The notes: generated from the letters alone by a model not told the origin. A stretch of 64,000 bases of DNA from Theropithecus gelada (GCF_003255815.1 NC_037686.1:56021888-56085887), one strand, 5' to 3'; shown: positions 20,532 through 31,731, counted from the stretch's first letter. Program-made: numbers and translations.

Positions 20532-20680
20532 ATATAACAGTTAAAGGAGCTAGCTCTACATACATTAATTAGGATAAAGCTCAGAAATATAACTTCGAAT
20601 GATAAAGCAAGTTGCAGAAAGAGGGGGTACTGATAACATTACCATTCGTTTTTTAAACCTGCAAAATGACACTAGTTATT
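20532..20680 (+). repeat. L1M 3' end, after the MaLR LTR
   Basis: 'AAGGAGCTAGCTCTACATAC', 'ATAAAGCTCAGAAATATAAC' and 'AAGCAAGTTGCAGAAAGAG' continue the L1M 3' UTR. Confidence 0.7.
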
Positions 20681-20688
20681 GTTTATGA

Positions 20689-21011
20689 CAGTGGTCCCCA
20701 ACCTTTCTGGCACTCGTTTAATGGCAGACAGTTTTTCCACAGATGGGGGTGGGGGATGGTTTCAGGACGACTCAAGCACATTACATTTATCACTAGATTC
20801 TCATAAGGAGCAAGCAACCAAGATCCCTTGGGTGCACAGTTCACAATAGGGTTGCGCTCCTATGAGAATCTAATGCCATGGCTGATCTGACAGGAGGTGG
20901 GGCTCAGGTGGTCATGCTGGCTCTCCTGCAGTTCACCTCCTGGGGTGCTGCCAGGTTCCCAACAGGCCACGGACCTGTACCGGTGCATGGCCTGGGGGCT
21001 GGGGACCCCTG
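20689..21011. mobile_element. hAT-type non-autonomous DNA transposon
   Basis: The 323-bp element begins CAGTGGTCCCCAACC and ends GGCTGGGGACCCCTG, which are imperfect terminal inverted repeats with CA...TG ends. Flanking 8-bp duplications are GTTTATGA (20681-20688) and GCTTATGA (21012-21019), with one mismatch. An 8-bp duplication and these termini fit the hAT (Charlie-like) superfamily. No transposase is encoded. The short frame 20878-21150 is incidental. Confidence 0.92.
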
Positions 21012-21019
21012 GCTTATGA

Positions 21020-21275
21020 CACATAATCACATAGCAAAATGCGACAGAACAACGCAACTTCGAAAGAGTGTTTACTGCTGGGAAAGCTGTGGAAGAATGC
21101 AGTCAGTTTGGGGTCACAAAAGAGGCTTCAACTACAACATTTTCGGTTAAAAATATTTTTAAAATGTGGCTAATGTCACTATTTATTAAATCTGAGTTGT
21201 GGGTACCTGATTGTTTGCTATATTATTCTCTGTAATTTTTTGTATTTTAAATATTAAATAGTTCATAATTTTTTA
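21020..21275 (+). repeat. L1M 3' terminus
   Basis: 'ATTTATTAAATCTGAGTTGTGGGTACCTG' and 'TATTATTCTCTGTAATTTTTTG' followed by 'TTTAAATATTAAATAGTTC' are the terminal part of an old L1 3' UTR. This probably completes the element that begins before 20184. Confidence 0.65.
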
Positions 21276-21330
21276 AGTTATAGTTTAAAAGGGTATACAT
21301 GATCTTTTTCTGCACATTTCCCCAACATTT

Positions 21331-21762
21331 TTTTCTTTTTCTTTTTAAATTTTATTTTATTTTATTTTAAGTTCTGGGATACATTTGTAGCACATGCAGG
21401 TTAGTAACATAGGTAAACGTGTGCCATGGTGGTTTGCTGCACCTATCAACCCATCACCTAGGTATTAAGCTCCGCATGTATTAGCTATTTATTCTGATAC
21501 TCTCCCTCCTCCTGCCCCCTCCAACAGGCCCCAGTGTGTGCTGTTTCCCTCCCTGCATCCATGTGTTTTCATTGTTCAGCTCCCACTTGTAAGTGAAAAT
21601 ATGCGGTATTTGGTTTTCTGTTCCCGTGTTAGTTTGCTGAGGGTAATGGCTTCCAGTTCCATCCATGTCCCTGCAAAGGACATGATCTCATTCCTTTTAA
21701 TGGCTGCATAGTATTCCATGGTGTATATGTATCACATTTCCTTTATCTAGTCTATCACTGAT
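21331..21762 (-). repeat. L1PA/L1PB 3' end, 5'-truncated
   Basis: The antisense L1 3' end includes 'AACATAGGTAAACGTGTGCC', 'CACCTATCAACCCATCACC', 'TGTTCAGCTCCCACTTG' and 'CATAGTATTCCATGGTG'. Duplications CACATTTCCCCAACATTT (21313-21330) and CACTTCCCCAACATTT (21763-21778) flank it, so it is a 432-bp truncated insertion of primate-era L1. Confidence 0.95.
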
Positions 21763-21799
21763 CACTTCCCCAACATTTCAGTCTAGGTATACAGTTGTG

Positions 21800-21945
21800 T
21801 CAGCAGTCTGGGACTGGAGGAACAGTCCTTGTTCCAGCACTACCACACTGTGTGACTCTGAGCAAATCACTGAACCTCTCTGGAACTCAGCATGCTCATC
21901 TGTAAAATGGAGATGCTCACAGTAGCTATGTCTTAGAGGCAGCGG
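21800..21945 (+). repeat. MIR SINE
   Basis: 'TGTGTGACTCTGAGCAAATCAC', 'TGAACCTCTCTGGAACTCAGC' and 'CTCATCTGTAAAATGGAGATG' are the MIR core. Confidence 0.88.
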
Positions 21946-22115
21946 TTAATAGCATGGGCTCTGGAATTAGATCTGGACTTGATCCTCAGCTCTACTACTT
22001 ACCAGCTGTGAGACTTTAGTCAATTTACGTAAACTTTCTAAGATGCACTATCCTCATCTAAAAATGTGAACAGAGATAGCATCTAGCTCACAGATCTGTT
22101 ATGAGAATAAAAAAA
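21946..22115 (+). repeat. MIR SINE, second copy in tandem
   Basis: A complete MIR starts 'GGTTAATAGCATGGGCTCTGG' and continues through 'CTACTACTTACCAGCTGTGAG' and 'TCTGTTATGAGAATAA'. It abuts the previous MIR in the same orientation. Confidence 0.9.
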
Positions 22116-23092
22116 AAAAAGGAATAATGAAAATCTCTTAGCAGACCATCATCAACAAAACAAAATTACAAAACCAAGAGAAGATATTTGCCATGTATAT
22201 AATGGACAAGGGAGTGGTGTCAAGCATACATTACATACTCCAATAAGTCAATAAAGAAACAATGGACCAACAGAAAAACGGGCCAAGGAAAGAAAGAGAT
22301 AACTCATGGAGGAAATCCCGACTATTCAGTATGCAAATGAAAAGATGCCCAACCTCACTGGTAATCAGGAAATTGCAATCGAAACCTGAAACAACTATCA
22401 GATTGGCAAAGGAAAAAAAAAATTTAAATGACTCTAACAAGCATTGAAGAGAATACTGAGCATTAGGAATTCTCAGACCCTGCTCCTGAGAAGGGTCTTG
22501 CACTTTGGAGAGCAATTTGGCAACATCCAGGGAAGACGATGTGCTAATTCATCACTGTGCTACTGGCATATCCAAGAAAAACTACCAGGCATGGTGTGCA
22601 AAGAACATATCAAAAAGCTAGACACACCAGTAGCATTCTTCCAAAGGACATATTAAAAGTTAGAAATAACTTAAAGTCCTTCATCTGGAAAGGAAGGACT
22701 TGGAAGCATGGAAAATGTATAGAGGTACATGTTTTGCAACAGACAAATCTTACAAATATAATGTAGAACACAAACTCCATGATATCCTTTAGATAAAGTT
22801 TAAATGCATTTAAATGTGTATATATAGTTTAAGGATACACACATGTGAAAGATAAAACCATGCATGGTGATAATGAGCATCAAACATCACATTCAAATTG
22901 ATGACTGTGATGTTCAGGGAAGGAAAAAGTGGGTGGAAATGGGGAAAATCTATCTCTTTTTTACAAAAAAGAACAAGGACATGACAAAATAGTGGTGAAT
23001 GCACATTTGTACACAATTTCATTCTCTGCATTTTCTGTTTGCTTGAGATCTTCATAATAAAAAAAAATACTGTGCTTTGTACATTTATAAGA
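22116..23092 (+). repeat. L1M 3' region
   Basis: 'GAAGATATTTGCCATGTATA', 'CAACCTCACTGGTAATCAGG', 'TTTGGAGAGCAATTTGGC' and the later '3' UTR-like stretch with 'GAGGTACATGTTTTGC' and 'CATGCATGGTGATAATGAGC' mark the ORF2 end and 3' UTR of an old L1. Confidence 0.8.
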
Positions 23093-23450
23093 TGATATGA
23101 TTTGGCTGTGTCTCCACCCAAATCTCACCTTGAATTATAGCTCCCATAATCCCCATGTATCATGGGAGAGACCTGGTGGGAGGTAACTGAATCATGGAGG
23201 TGGGTTTTTCCCGTGTTGTTCTCGTGATATTGAATAAGTCTCATAAGATCTGATGGTTTTATAAAGGGGAGTTCCCCTGCACACGTTCTTTTACCTGCCG
23301 TCATGTAAGACGTGCTTTGCTCCTCCTTCACCTTCCACGGATTGTGAGGCCTCCCCAGCCATGTGGAATGTGAGTCCATTAAAACTTTTTCTTTACAAAT
23401 TACCCAGTCTCGGGTATTTCTTCATAGCAGTATGAAAACAGACTAATGCA
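23093..23450 (+). mobile_element. MST-type MaLR solo LTR
   Basis: Starts TGATATGATTTGGCTGTG and ends GACTAATGCA. It contains 'CACCCAAATCTCACC', 'GACCTGGTGGGAGG', 'TAAAGGGGAGTTCCCC' and 'TACCCAGTCTCGGG', which match MSTA/MSTB closely. It sits at the end of an L1M. Confidence 0.95.
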
Positions 23451-23454
23451 TAAC

Positions 23455-23815
23455 CTGTCAATAAATATTTGTTTTTAGGAGCCCCCTAAAGTAGGCAGGA
23501 CAGTGTTAATATTATCATTTAACAGATAATAGAGGTGCAGGACAAAAAGCTGACAGAGTGGGCTCGCGGTCTATTGTCCCAGGGCTCAACGCCCTACCCT
23601 TGTCATTATGATGTTCATTCCACTCATTTAGTCATTTACTTCATACAGGGAACTGGAACTTGACGCAACTTAGGGCAGGCGGGTGAAGAAGACAACCTCT
23701 TCCTTTCTGGAACAAGCCACAGTTTGAGGAACGACAATGACAGAACTCGATAAAAAGGGAAGAAGCCAGACTGCTCCGGTCATCTGATGGCTCTTCAATG
23801 AATCTGTAATTCACT
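23455..23815. other. Unique sequence with faint MIR similarity
   Basis: At 23500-23560 'TTATCATTTAACAGATAATAG' resembles the MIR 'ccattttacagatgagg' region. Nothing else is recognised. Confidence 0.35.
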
Positions 23816-23816
23816 C

Positions 23817-23969
23817 ATGGAGGGCCTGACCATTCACTGCGCATCTGCCGAGGAGGAGGAAGGGGCCGGAGGAAGTGAGAACGACGGCCTCGGTTCCAGC
23901 ATCATTTCGTCTTTCCAGCCCCCTATCCAAATTAAGAACGGGGCGCTGCACTGCGTTCAGGGGCATTAG
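23817..23969 (+). other. Small ORF, 50 codons, in the CpG-rich block
   Basis: The frame runs from ATG at 23817 to TAG at 23967. The predicted peptide starts MEGLTIHCAS, has an acidic EEEEGAGGSEND stretch at about residues 12-23 and ends NGALHCVQGH. It contains no recognised domain, signal peptide or membrane segment. The start context (CTCATGG) has G at +4 but lacks a purine at -3. I do not recognise the peptide. It may be chance, since GC-rich DNA has few stops. Confidence 0.25.
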
Positions 23970-24600
23970 CTCTGAGATCCTGTCCGAGACAGGTCCCTTT
24001 TCTGCTCTGGGCTCTTGTTTAAAACTGAGGAGTAGGCTCCCATCTCCAGGCCGGTGAAATTCTAGGCTCTCCTTTCTGTTTTTCAGGATTTTTTCTTTTC
24101 TTTTCTTTTAAAATCCGAAACGGGAGCTTCCGCATTTACTATTTGCACGTGGTTTTGAGGCTCACTCCTGGCCACATCACAGCTATGTTCTCTCTCCTCT
24201 GGTAAATACATAAAATGCCTAGCAACAGTTCCTGGTGTATGCTGGTCCCCAGAAATGCCGCTGCCCGGCCCCCACCCCACCTCTGCACCACGTCCCCTTA
24301 CAGCCTGGGGACTGTGGCATGGAGGCCGAGAGAGGGCCGTTTTAACGAAGAAGCAAGACACATGCGCCATCCCATCCAAGGAGTAAACATGCGAGGGGGA
24401 GGTGGGCGTGGCCTCGATCAATCACATCCCCTGAAGCGGCACCACATGCACATTGTACGCTGGAAATAAGAAAGAATTTCCTGGCTGTAGGAATTGTTAA
24501 ATAATAGGGCGGATGACCAAGGGAGGTTCCGGAATCTCCTCTAGAGATCTTTAAAAATGCGATACGAGATCGCATGTCTGAGATGATTTTTTGCAGTCCT
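23817..24600. promoter_or_regulatory. CpG-rich block, candidate CpG island
   Basis: I count 33 CpG dinucleotides in 23821-24600, about 4.2 per 100 bp, against the roughly 1 per 100 bp usual for primate bulk DNA. Twelve of them lie in the first 240 bp. No Alu explains the density. A cluster like this marks unmethylated germline DNA, often a promoter. No TATA box is obvious. Transcription direction is not known. It could also be an intragenic enhancer or a weak island. Confidence 0.55.
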
Positions 24601-24640
24601 GGCTAGAGACAGATGGACTAGGTGCCTTAACGGGCCTGAC
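24470..24640 (+). repeat. Possible L3/CR1-like LINE remnant
   Basis: 'GGGCGGATGACCAAGGGAGG' and 'AGACAGATGGACTAGGTGCC' recall the 'ggctggatgaccacc' and 'ttggactagatgacc' phrases at the 3' end of CR1/L3 elements. Very diverged, so tentative. Confidence 0.35.
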
Positions 24641-26590
24641 CCTCCTCCCAAGGCATATGATTCTGTCTTTTGCTTTCTCTTACCCTTAGCAATATCCTCA
24701 GTGCCTCCTTTATATGTTCATCCCCCGGTGAAGCTCACTTACTGCCATCCCTCAGGCTGGTTTTCACCCAATCCCTAGCCTCCTCACACCTTTCCTTGTT
24801 ATTTTATGGACAGCTGGTCAAAGGTCAGAGTTGCCCAACTCCCCACACATAGTTTGGTGGTAGCATCTAATACCTAGACAAAACACGGCAAGGATTCCAA
24901 TTCCAGCATATTGAAGCTTAAACACCAAATCCGGATGGAAACAGAGAATTAGCTGTTGCTAACAACCCATTGTAAATGAAAATATGATCCCGGTAATTGA
25001 TTTTAAATAGTTTTTTTTTTTTAAAGAATCCTTGGCCGCATTTCATCAAGAATACAGAGTTTCAAAAGCGTTCATTCCAGGGTTGGATTTTTTTTTTTTC
25101 CTCTTTCTTCTGGCTTAAACCCCAAATGGCCAAGATCCCAGTCTGAATAAACAGTGTGGGTGGTGACTTTTCTGTGAGGCCCAGTAGAGGATGCAATCAC
25201 TTTCTTATTCAGTTCAGCATTAAATCATGTGAAACTAGCCTGATTACTCCACACAACTTTTACTCCGTAATGGAGGGTAACACAACATGTATTCTTTCTC
25301 TGCTTCTCAGGGAGAAAGAAATGAATTCTCCTAACTGCGAGTGTTTAATTATGTATAAAGTTCGTTGACCTCACAGGCGGCTGTCAGATGATCTTGCTAA
25401 GGCCTGTGAACGGCATCCCAGGAATGCAGTGATGTGGGCAGAAACCAAGTGAGTTCATGCCACCGAATGCTTTAAATGGGACCGAATCAGCGGCCGTCCA
25501 GAAAGACTCCAGCGAAAACAGAACTTTTGGATAATCAGTAATTTAATCTCACCTAAGCATTTTGAGGCCTTCAAAAGTGATTGTTATAAATCAGAAACTC
25601 AGGAAAAATCCCATAGGCATAGGGCCCATAACGACGGGGTGAAGTAATTTTGTTTGCTGGTTATTGCCACAGCTGGCTGGAAATGTATGTATTTGCAATG
25701 TTCTGTCCCCGTTTTAGAGGTAATGCTTTCTGACTTCCTGCTACTGACATTAAAAGAAAATGATGAAGCAATCCCATTCATAAATACACAGTGGGGCCTG
25801 AAGGAGTGTGCAGAGTCTAGGTTTATTTACACAGTTTTGATATAATGCAGCCTCCACATGTGTATGCAGTAACCATACCTACTTGTCAGTAAATGCCCTG
25901 AAATGTGTTCATCCTACGCAGAGGGCTGGGTTCTCCTCTTTGGGCTAAGGGAGCGGAAGGGTACCAGCAAGATGAGCTTATGGATTGCGTGTTCTCTTTT
26001 GTCTCTACCTGGAACATCCCCATCTGTCTATTGTGAAAGGACCAGGAAACGCTGGGAGACCGGCTGGCATGTGCTTCTTGGTAAGGAGAGAGCAGAGCCC
26101 CTGGAGAGCTGTGGGATGGCTAACTGCAGGAACCCTGCTACTCCGGCCAGGGGAGAGGCGGGGCCACGTGAAATAGGTGGGCTTGGTGCTTCCCATAACA
26201 TTTAAATTACCTGATTGGCAGTCCAATATTATGTTCCTTCAGTAGCTTTCTCACCAAACACACACTTTATCCATCCAAATATTATGCTTTCGGCTGGTAA
26301 AACTTCACAGGGTTGTATTCTAAAACAAAACTCTGCTGCATTCACGCTGGTACCTTTATTGTTATGAGTATAAAGAAAGGGAGGCTGGAATTTAGCCAAT
26401 AACTTTGACACCCTGCTGGAAGCAAAATGGAAGGGGCCTCCCTTGAGCATCTCTTAGACTAACCTGAAAGTCTTGAATGTTTTTCCAAATCAGCCACCTA
26501 GGTTTTGAGTGCACGGTGTCTGTCTGCATCCAATTCGAGTTAATTCAATAGACATTTGGAAAACACAAATAATGGACAAGGCAATTCTGG
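24641..26590. other. Repeat-poor block, possible conserved non-coding DNA
   Basis: Almost 2 kb holds no recognised repeat of any age. Stretches such as 25010-25110 and 25380-25700 are balanced in composition and retain several CpGs. Open frames of 60-100 codons (for example 25903-26205 +) overlap on both strands and show no domain. It could contain an enhancer, but conservation cannot be judged from one sequence. Confidence 0.4.
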
Positions 26591-26604
26591 TGACACAAAA
26601 ATCA

Positions 26605-26904
26605 GGTCAGGTGCAGTGACTCATGCCTGTAATCACAGCCCTTTGGGAGGCCGAGGTAGGCGGATCACCTGAGGTCAGGAGTTCAAGACCAGCCTGGCCA
26701 ACATGGTGAAACCCCATCTCTACAAAAATAAAAAATTAGCCAGGCATGGTGGCGCATACCGGTAATCCCAGCTACTTGGGAGGCTAAGGCAGGAGAATCC
26801 TTTGAATCTGAGAGGTGGAGGTTGCAGTGAGCTGAGATCATGCCATTGCACTCCAGCCTGGGAGACAGAGACTCCGTCTCAAAAAAAAAAAAAAAAAAAA
26901 AAAA
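26605..26904 (+). repeat. Alu SINE, full length
   Basis: 'GGTCAGGTGCAGTGACTCATGCC' to a 24-base poly(A). AluS-like ('TCACCTGAGGTCAGGAGTTC'). It forms an inverted pair with the Alu at 27150-27447, 245 bp away. Confidence 0.96.
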
Positions 26905-27149
26905 TCAAAACGGCATGAACTCTTTATCAGGTCACATTAATCCCAACTGGGAGGAGCTGGGTAGTTTTCATGCATGGAATCTTCCCAGGGTTGGGGGCTA
27001 AACCCTTAAAGGGGTTCAACAGGCCAAAGGGAAACGGGAACTCACCAAAATCTCAGTTCACACTCTCATGCATTCTGGAGAAGGAGATAGAATAGTCGCT
27101 GAGTCCTGCTATTTCATGGCTAGGGTTCTATAATTTTATCTTGATTTTT

Positions 27150-27447
27150 GTTTGTTTGTTTGTTTTAAGACAGGGTCTCGCTGTGTCTCCCAGGCTGGAG
27201 TGCAGTGGCACAAACTTGGCTCACTACAATCTCTCCCTCCTGAGCTCAAGCAATCCTCCCACCTCAGACTCCCAAGTAGCTGGGACTACAGACGTGCCAC
27301 CATGCTTGGTTAATTTTTGTATTTCTTGGTAGAGATGGGGTCTTGCCATCTTGCCCAGGCTGGTCTTGAATTCCTGGGCTCAAGTGATCCATCCAACTTG
27401 GCCTCCCAAAGTGCTGGGATTACCGTTGTGAGCCACTGCACCCAGCC
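27150..27447 (-). repeat. AluJ-like SINE
   Basis: Antisense Alu with a (TTTG)n-type tail and old features ('GGGTCTCGCTGTGTCTCCC', 'CTCAAGCAATCCTCCC'). The short duplication TATCTTG lies at 27137-27143 and 27448-27454. Confidence 0.94.
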
Positions 27448-27454
27448 TATCTTG

Positions 27455-27790
27455 TTTTTATAGTCCACTTGATATTTGAGGGTTTCCCACAAGAGCCTTT
27501 CTTTAAGACCCATAGCATTCAATATTACACTGTGAAGTGAAAAATCAGTAAAAAAGAAAAGGAATTCCTTCTGTCTTCCCACCCTGAAAAAGGAAGCCTT
27601 CCTTCAAATCTTCAAAAATTTTCTGTAAATATGATCATCCCCATAGTTACAGGGGAAGTATGCTTCTAGATAAAGGAATCTGGACACAAAGTAATATCCT
27701 AAATCACTTCCACCCTTTGGATACTACAATTTATAAAATTCCATGAAGGAAATTAGCCTGATTTCTCATGAAGTTCCCTATTGGGAAATC
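27455..27790. other. Unique sequence, no gene seen
   Basis: No recognised repeat or exon. Confidence 0.4.
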
Positions 27791-27799
27791 ACTGTGTGC

Positions 27800-28105
27800 C
27801 ACAGTTACGGAAGCAATATCTTTGTGCATTTCCCAATTCCCTGCCTTTGTCGGAGGCTCTCATCATCTCTGAACTATCACAACAATTTAGCTATTTCGCG
27901 TCTGTAGTATGTGCTGCATTCTGCCTGGTCAGATGTAAAGATGAATACATGACTTGTCTCTGTTATTTGAGTACATAACTTGTCTCTGTTACATTATAAG
28001 TTCTTGGAAATTAGAGACTGATGTAGTTATCTTTACATACCCCAGTGTCATTAACAGGGTTGGTGTCCATTAAAAGAATGAACACATGAGTCAGTAAATA
28101 AATAC
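27800..28105 (+). repeat. L2 LINE 3' end
   Basis: 'CATTATAAGTTCTTGGAAATTAG', 'TACCCCAGTGTCATTAAC' and 'TGAACACATGAGTCAGTAAATAAAT' follow the L2 3' terminus. Confidence 0.75.
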
Positions 28106-28122
28106 CATGAAAATGTCTATAG

Positions 28123-28336
28123 CACAGGTTGGAAAATGTTTTCAGTGAAAAACCAGATAGTAAATATCTTAAGCCATATGGTCTCTATCATAATTACTCA
28201 ACTCTGATGTTGCAGTGTGAAAGCAGACATAGACAATACATAGCAAATGGGCATGGCTATGTTCCAATAAAACTTTATTTACAAAAGCACGTGGTGAGCA
28301 AGATTTGGCCCACAGGCCATAGCTTTCTAACTCCTG
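28123..28336 (+). mobile_element. MER1-type hAT DNA transposon
   Basis: 'CCAGATAGTAAATATCTTAAG', 'CTACTCAACTCTG'-like sequence, 'GCATGGCTATGTTCCAATAAAAC' and 'TTTGGCCCACAGGCCATAG' are the MER1 (Charlie-related) body. Weakly similar 8-bp flanks (GTCTATAG and ATCTTTGG) fit an old hAT insertion. It encodes no protein. Confidence 0.93.
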
Positions 28337-28344
28337 ATCTTTGG

Positions 28345-30209
28345 TGATTATCTTTGCTGTAAACCTCAGTATATTCTTTGTGCTTTTTCATAGCACTTGT
28401 TATTTTCAATAATGAGATAAAGTACAGAAAACATAAATGTTAAAGGGTTGTTTTGGAACTCTATAGCAATAAATTCACTTAAAAACAAACCACAAAGCAC
28501 GCATGGAAATTAGCTGTCCCATCAAGTATATTTCATGGTCACCTATTTTGTATATTGTATTCCTTTAAAAGGAAAAATTCTCATCCCAAGAAATAAGGGT
28601 AGTAGTTTTGCCATTTATGTCATCATGACTGAGATAACTTGATATGATAAGATCTCAGAGTTATTGAGTGAAGGGTCTGGTGCTAGGTCATGCTGAACTT
28701 GACACTCTCCTGGGAAAGGGGAAGAAATGTTCCCCCATCCTGCTGTCCAGCAGATCATCTAGTCTCTAATTTTACTGCTAAAATCCTTCCCAAGGTTATT
28801 AATGCAGAAGATACTCCTTTTTCTTGATAACCCTCTGGAAAATATCCAGCTAGAAAAGCACAACAGAATCTCAAAAGCTCAGCAAACACACAGAAAAGTC
28901 AAGAGTAACTACGAGAATTTGATGAAAACAAGATGTCCCAGCCTGCCACCGTGGCCTGATTTGAGGGTGCCTCGCCCGTCATTACTCTTGCCTTGCTATC
29001 AGGTCACCTTTCATATAAAATACAATTTTAAAAAGGAGTTGGATTTGAATTGTGGTCGACACAAACAGGATGCAAAGTCCTAGGTCAATTGCTTGGTTTG
29101 GAACAAATTCAACTAGTCCTTTTCGCGGTATGAGAAAATATACAACAAACAATGTACCAATGGGCACCCCAGCTGACATTTTCTGAGATGGGTTACTCCG
29201 AGGTGTGGATCTTCAAACTACGTCAGCCATCCACAGGTTGCGATGAAACAGTTCTACAGATTTCTTCTAAGAAGGGAAAAAAATGAAATTTGAGTCTTTC
29301 CATTATGCCAAGCTTCTCCTCAACACCAGACCAAGTAATGGGATGAATTCTGTGCCTTAAGAAAATGAGAAAACTGAGGCTTGGAAATGGAAGGTGCCAT
29401 GAGGCAGTCAAAAGATCTGAGCTCACATCTACCACATTCAACCCATGTGACACGAGGCAGATTATCTGACTTTAATGTCACTTGATGTCCTGATTTTCAA
29501 TGCAGGGCTGGGATATACACATTATTGAGGAGAAATCAGAGAACACCTAATATAGAGCCCAATTTATTGCAACAAACCCTGAGACCCTATAGTGTGCCGG
29601 TGTTGCAGAGTGGAAAATGGCTGTCAGGGATTCTAAGCATAGAGTAGGTGAGCATTCCATGGGGAGACCATCACATATTGCTTTTTTTGCAATACTCCAG
29701 TGCCCAACTATCCTGCGTTTCTCTCTTCTGTTTATTGAATTTCCTCCCCTGCCAGTTCACCACAATCCCTTATTACCAGTCCCTCCTCATTAAAACATCC
29801 CCCCTCCTCCCTGCCACAAAACAAGGAGGACATTCTCATCATTCTCCAGAACAGGGCTGTAGCAAACAACTTCATGTATGTAAAGTGGTACGATATATAC
29901 CAACTTAATTCATATTAGATAAAATTTCAAATTGCTGAAAATGCATGTGGCAATGGCACACAGGAATCTTACTGCAATCTTGGTTTGGGGTAAGATGTAT
30001 AAAAATAAAGACAAGAGTTTGAAAGAGGGATCAGGTGGAGAGAATAGTGAAAGGGAATGGAGAGGCACCGGAATATTGTGAAATGCCCCAAAAGGTTGTT
30101 TACAGTAATTTAGGACAAATTCCTACACCTCAGTTACGGTAGTCTTCAAGTAACATGGATTGAGTAAGGTATGTTCTTCAAGGTGAAAATCACTGAATAT
30201 GAAGTGCAA
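28345..30209. other. Unique sequence, no gene seen
   Basis: No gene is supported. At 29360-29440 'ATGAGAAAACTGAGGCTTGG' looks like a MIR fragment. The remainder is unrecognised, and its short frames (for example 28802-29083 +) show no domain. Confidence 0.4.
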
Positions 30210-30226
30210 ATTCATCAGCATCTGCA

Positions 30227-30707
30227 CTATTCACAATAGCAAAGACACAGAACCAACCTCAATGCCCATCAGTGATAGACTGGATAAAGAAAATTTGGTA
30301 CATATACACCATGGAATGAATACTTACTATACAGCCATAAAAAAGAATGAGATCGTGTCTTTTGCAGGAACATGGATGGAGCTGGAGGCCATTATCCTGA
30401 GTAAACTAACATCAGGAACAGAAAACCAAATACTGCATGCTCTTACTTATAAGTGGGAGGTAACTGATGAGAACATATGGACACATACAGGGGAACAACA
30501 CACACTGGGATCTATCAGAGTGTAAGGGTGGGAGGAGAGAGAGGATCAGGAAAAGTAACTAATGGGTACTGGGCTTAATACCTGGGTGACAAAATAATCT
30601 GTACAACAAAGCGGCAGGACACAAGTTTATCTATGTAACAAACCTGCACATGTGCCTCTGAACTTAAAATAAAAGTTAAATTTAAAAATAAAAATTAACA
30701 TAAAAAT
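30227..30707 (+). repeat. L1PA/L1PB-like 3' end, 5'-truncated
   Basis: 'CACAATAGCAAAGACACAGAACC', 'ATGCCCATCAGTGATAGACTGG', 'GGAACATGGATGGAGCTGG' and 'TGTAACAAACCTGCACATG' are primate L1 3' sequence with an A-rich tail. Approximate duplications are ATTCATCAGCATCTGCA (30210-30226) and GTTCACCAGCATCCCAC (30708-30724). The 108-codon frame is decayed L1 sequence. Confidence 0.93.
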
Positions 30708-30724
30708 GTTCACCAGCATCCCAC

Positions 30725-31100
30725 TGTGAAGTCTGTGTAGGGAGGAGGGGTAATGTCCCAGGGTGAGGGCTGAAACTCTTTGCTCATAATCCGCTCCTGC
30801 TCCCACCCTGGGGAATCGAGCACGGCAATCTGTAGAGAACAGCTGATCTCCATTTTCTTTAAAATAGCCTCTTAAGCTGTGTTTACAGAACACAAACCAA
30901 TGGCTCAAGAGAAAAAATATGAGTAGATCAAGGGACTAATATGACAAATTTTCAAATCAATCTACCATCGAGATAGATGCTCTTAATGTCCTCTGAGGCT
31001 TCATGAGAACAGTATCTGCTCCTCTCTGGTGGCTTTCAACTTCATTATTACTGAAAACTTCTACTTGAAATACAAAATACTGGAAGAGTCACTCTCAAGA
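30725..31100. other. Unique sequence, no gene seen
   Basis: No recognised repeat or exon. Confidence 0.4.
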
Positions 31101-31116
31101 TTTCTAGAAGTTTCGT

Positions 31117-31711
31117 GGCCGGGTGCAGTGGCTCACGCCTGTAATCCCAACACTTTGAGAGACTGAGGCGGGTGGATCACTTGAGGTCAGGAGTTTGAGA
31201 CCAGCCTGTCCAACATAGTGAGACCTTGTCTCTATTAAAAATACAAAAATTAGGCCGGGCATGGTGGCTCACACTTGTAATCCCAACACTTTGGGAGGCC
31301 GAGGTGGGTGGATCATGAGGGGAGGAATTCAAGATCAGCCTGGCCAAGATGGTGAAACCCAGTCTCTACTAAAAATACAAAAATTAGCTGGGCGCGGTGG
31401 CGGGCACCTGTAATCCCAGCTACTTGGGAAGCTGAGGCAGGAGAATCACTTGAACCCGGGAGGTGGAGGTTGCAGTGAGCCGAGATCACGCCACTGCACT
31501 GCAGCCTGGGCCACAGAGCAAGACTCCGTCTCAACAACAACAACAACAAATATAAAAATTAGCCAGGCATGGTGGCGGGTGCCTGTAATCCCTGCTACTC
31601 AGGAGGTTGAGGCAGGAGAATCACTTGAATCTAGGAGGCGGACGTTGCAGTGAGCCAAGATCACGCGGCTTCACTCCAGCCTGGGTGACAGAGCAAGACT
31701 GTCAAAAAAAT
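31117..31711 (+). repeat. Alu split by a second Alu (outer element)
   Basis: The left arm is at 31117-31252 and the right arm at about 31562-31711. Outer duplications are TTTCTAGAAGTTTCGT (31101-31116) and TTCCAGAAGTTTCGT (31717-31731). The split is at the A-rich centre (ATACAAAAATTA). Confidence 0.96.
31253..31549 (+). repeat. Alu nested inside the outer Alu
   Basis: A complete forward Alu starts 'GGCCGGGCATGGTGGC' and ends in (CAA)n. It has short duplications of the outer Alu's middle A-rich region (ACAAAAATTA and TATAAAAATTA). Same orientation as the host Alu, so it forms an Alu trimer-like array. Confidence 0.96.
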
Positions 31712-31731
31712 TTTTTTTCCAGAAGTTTCGT

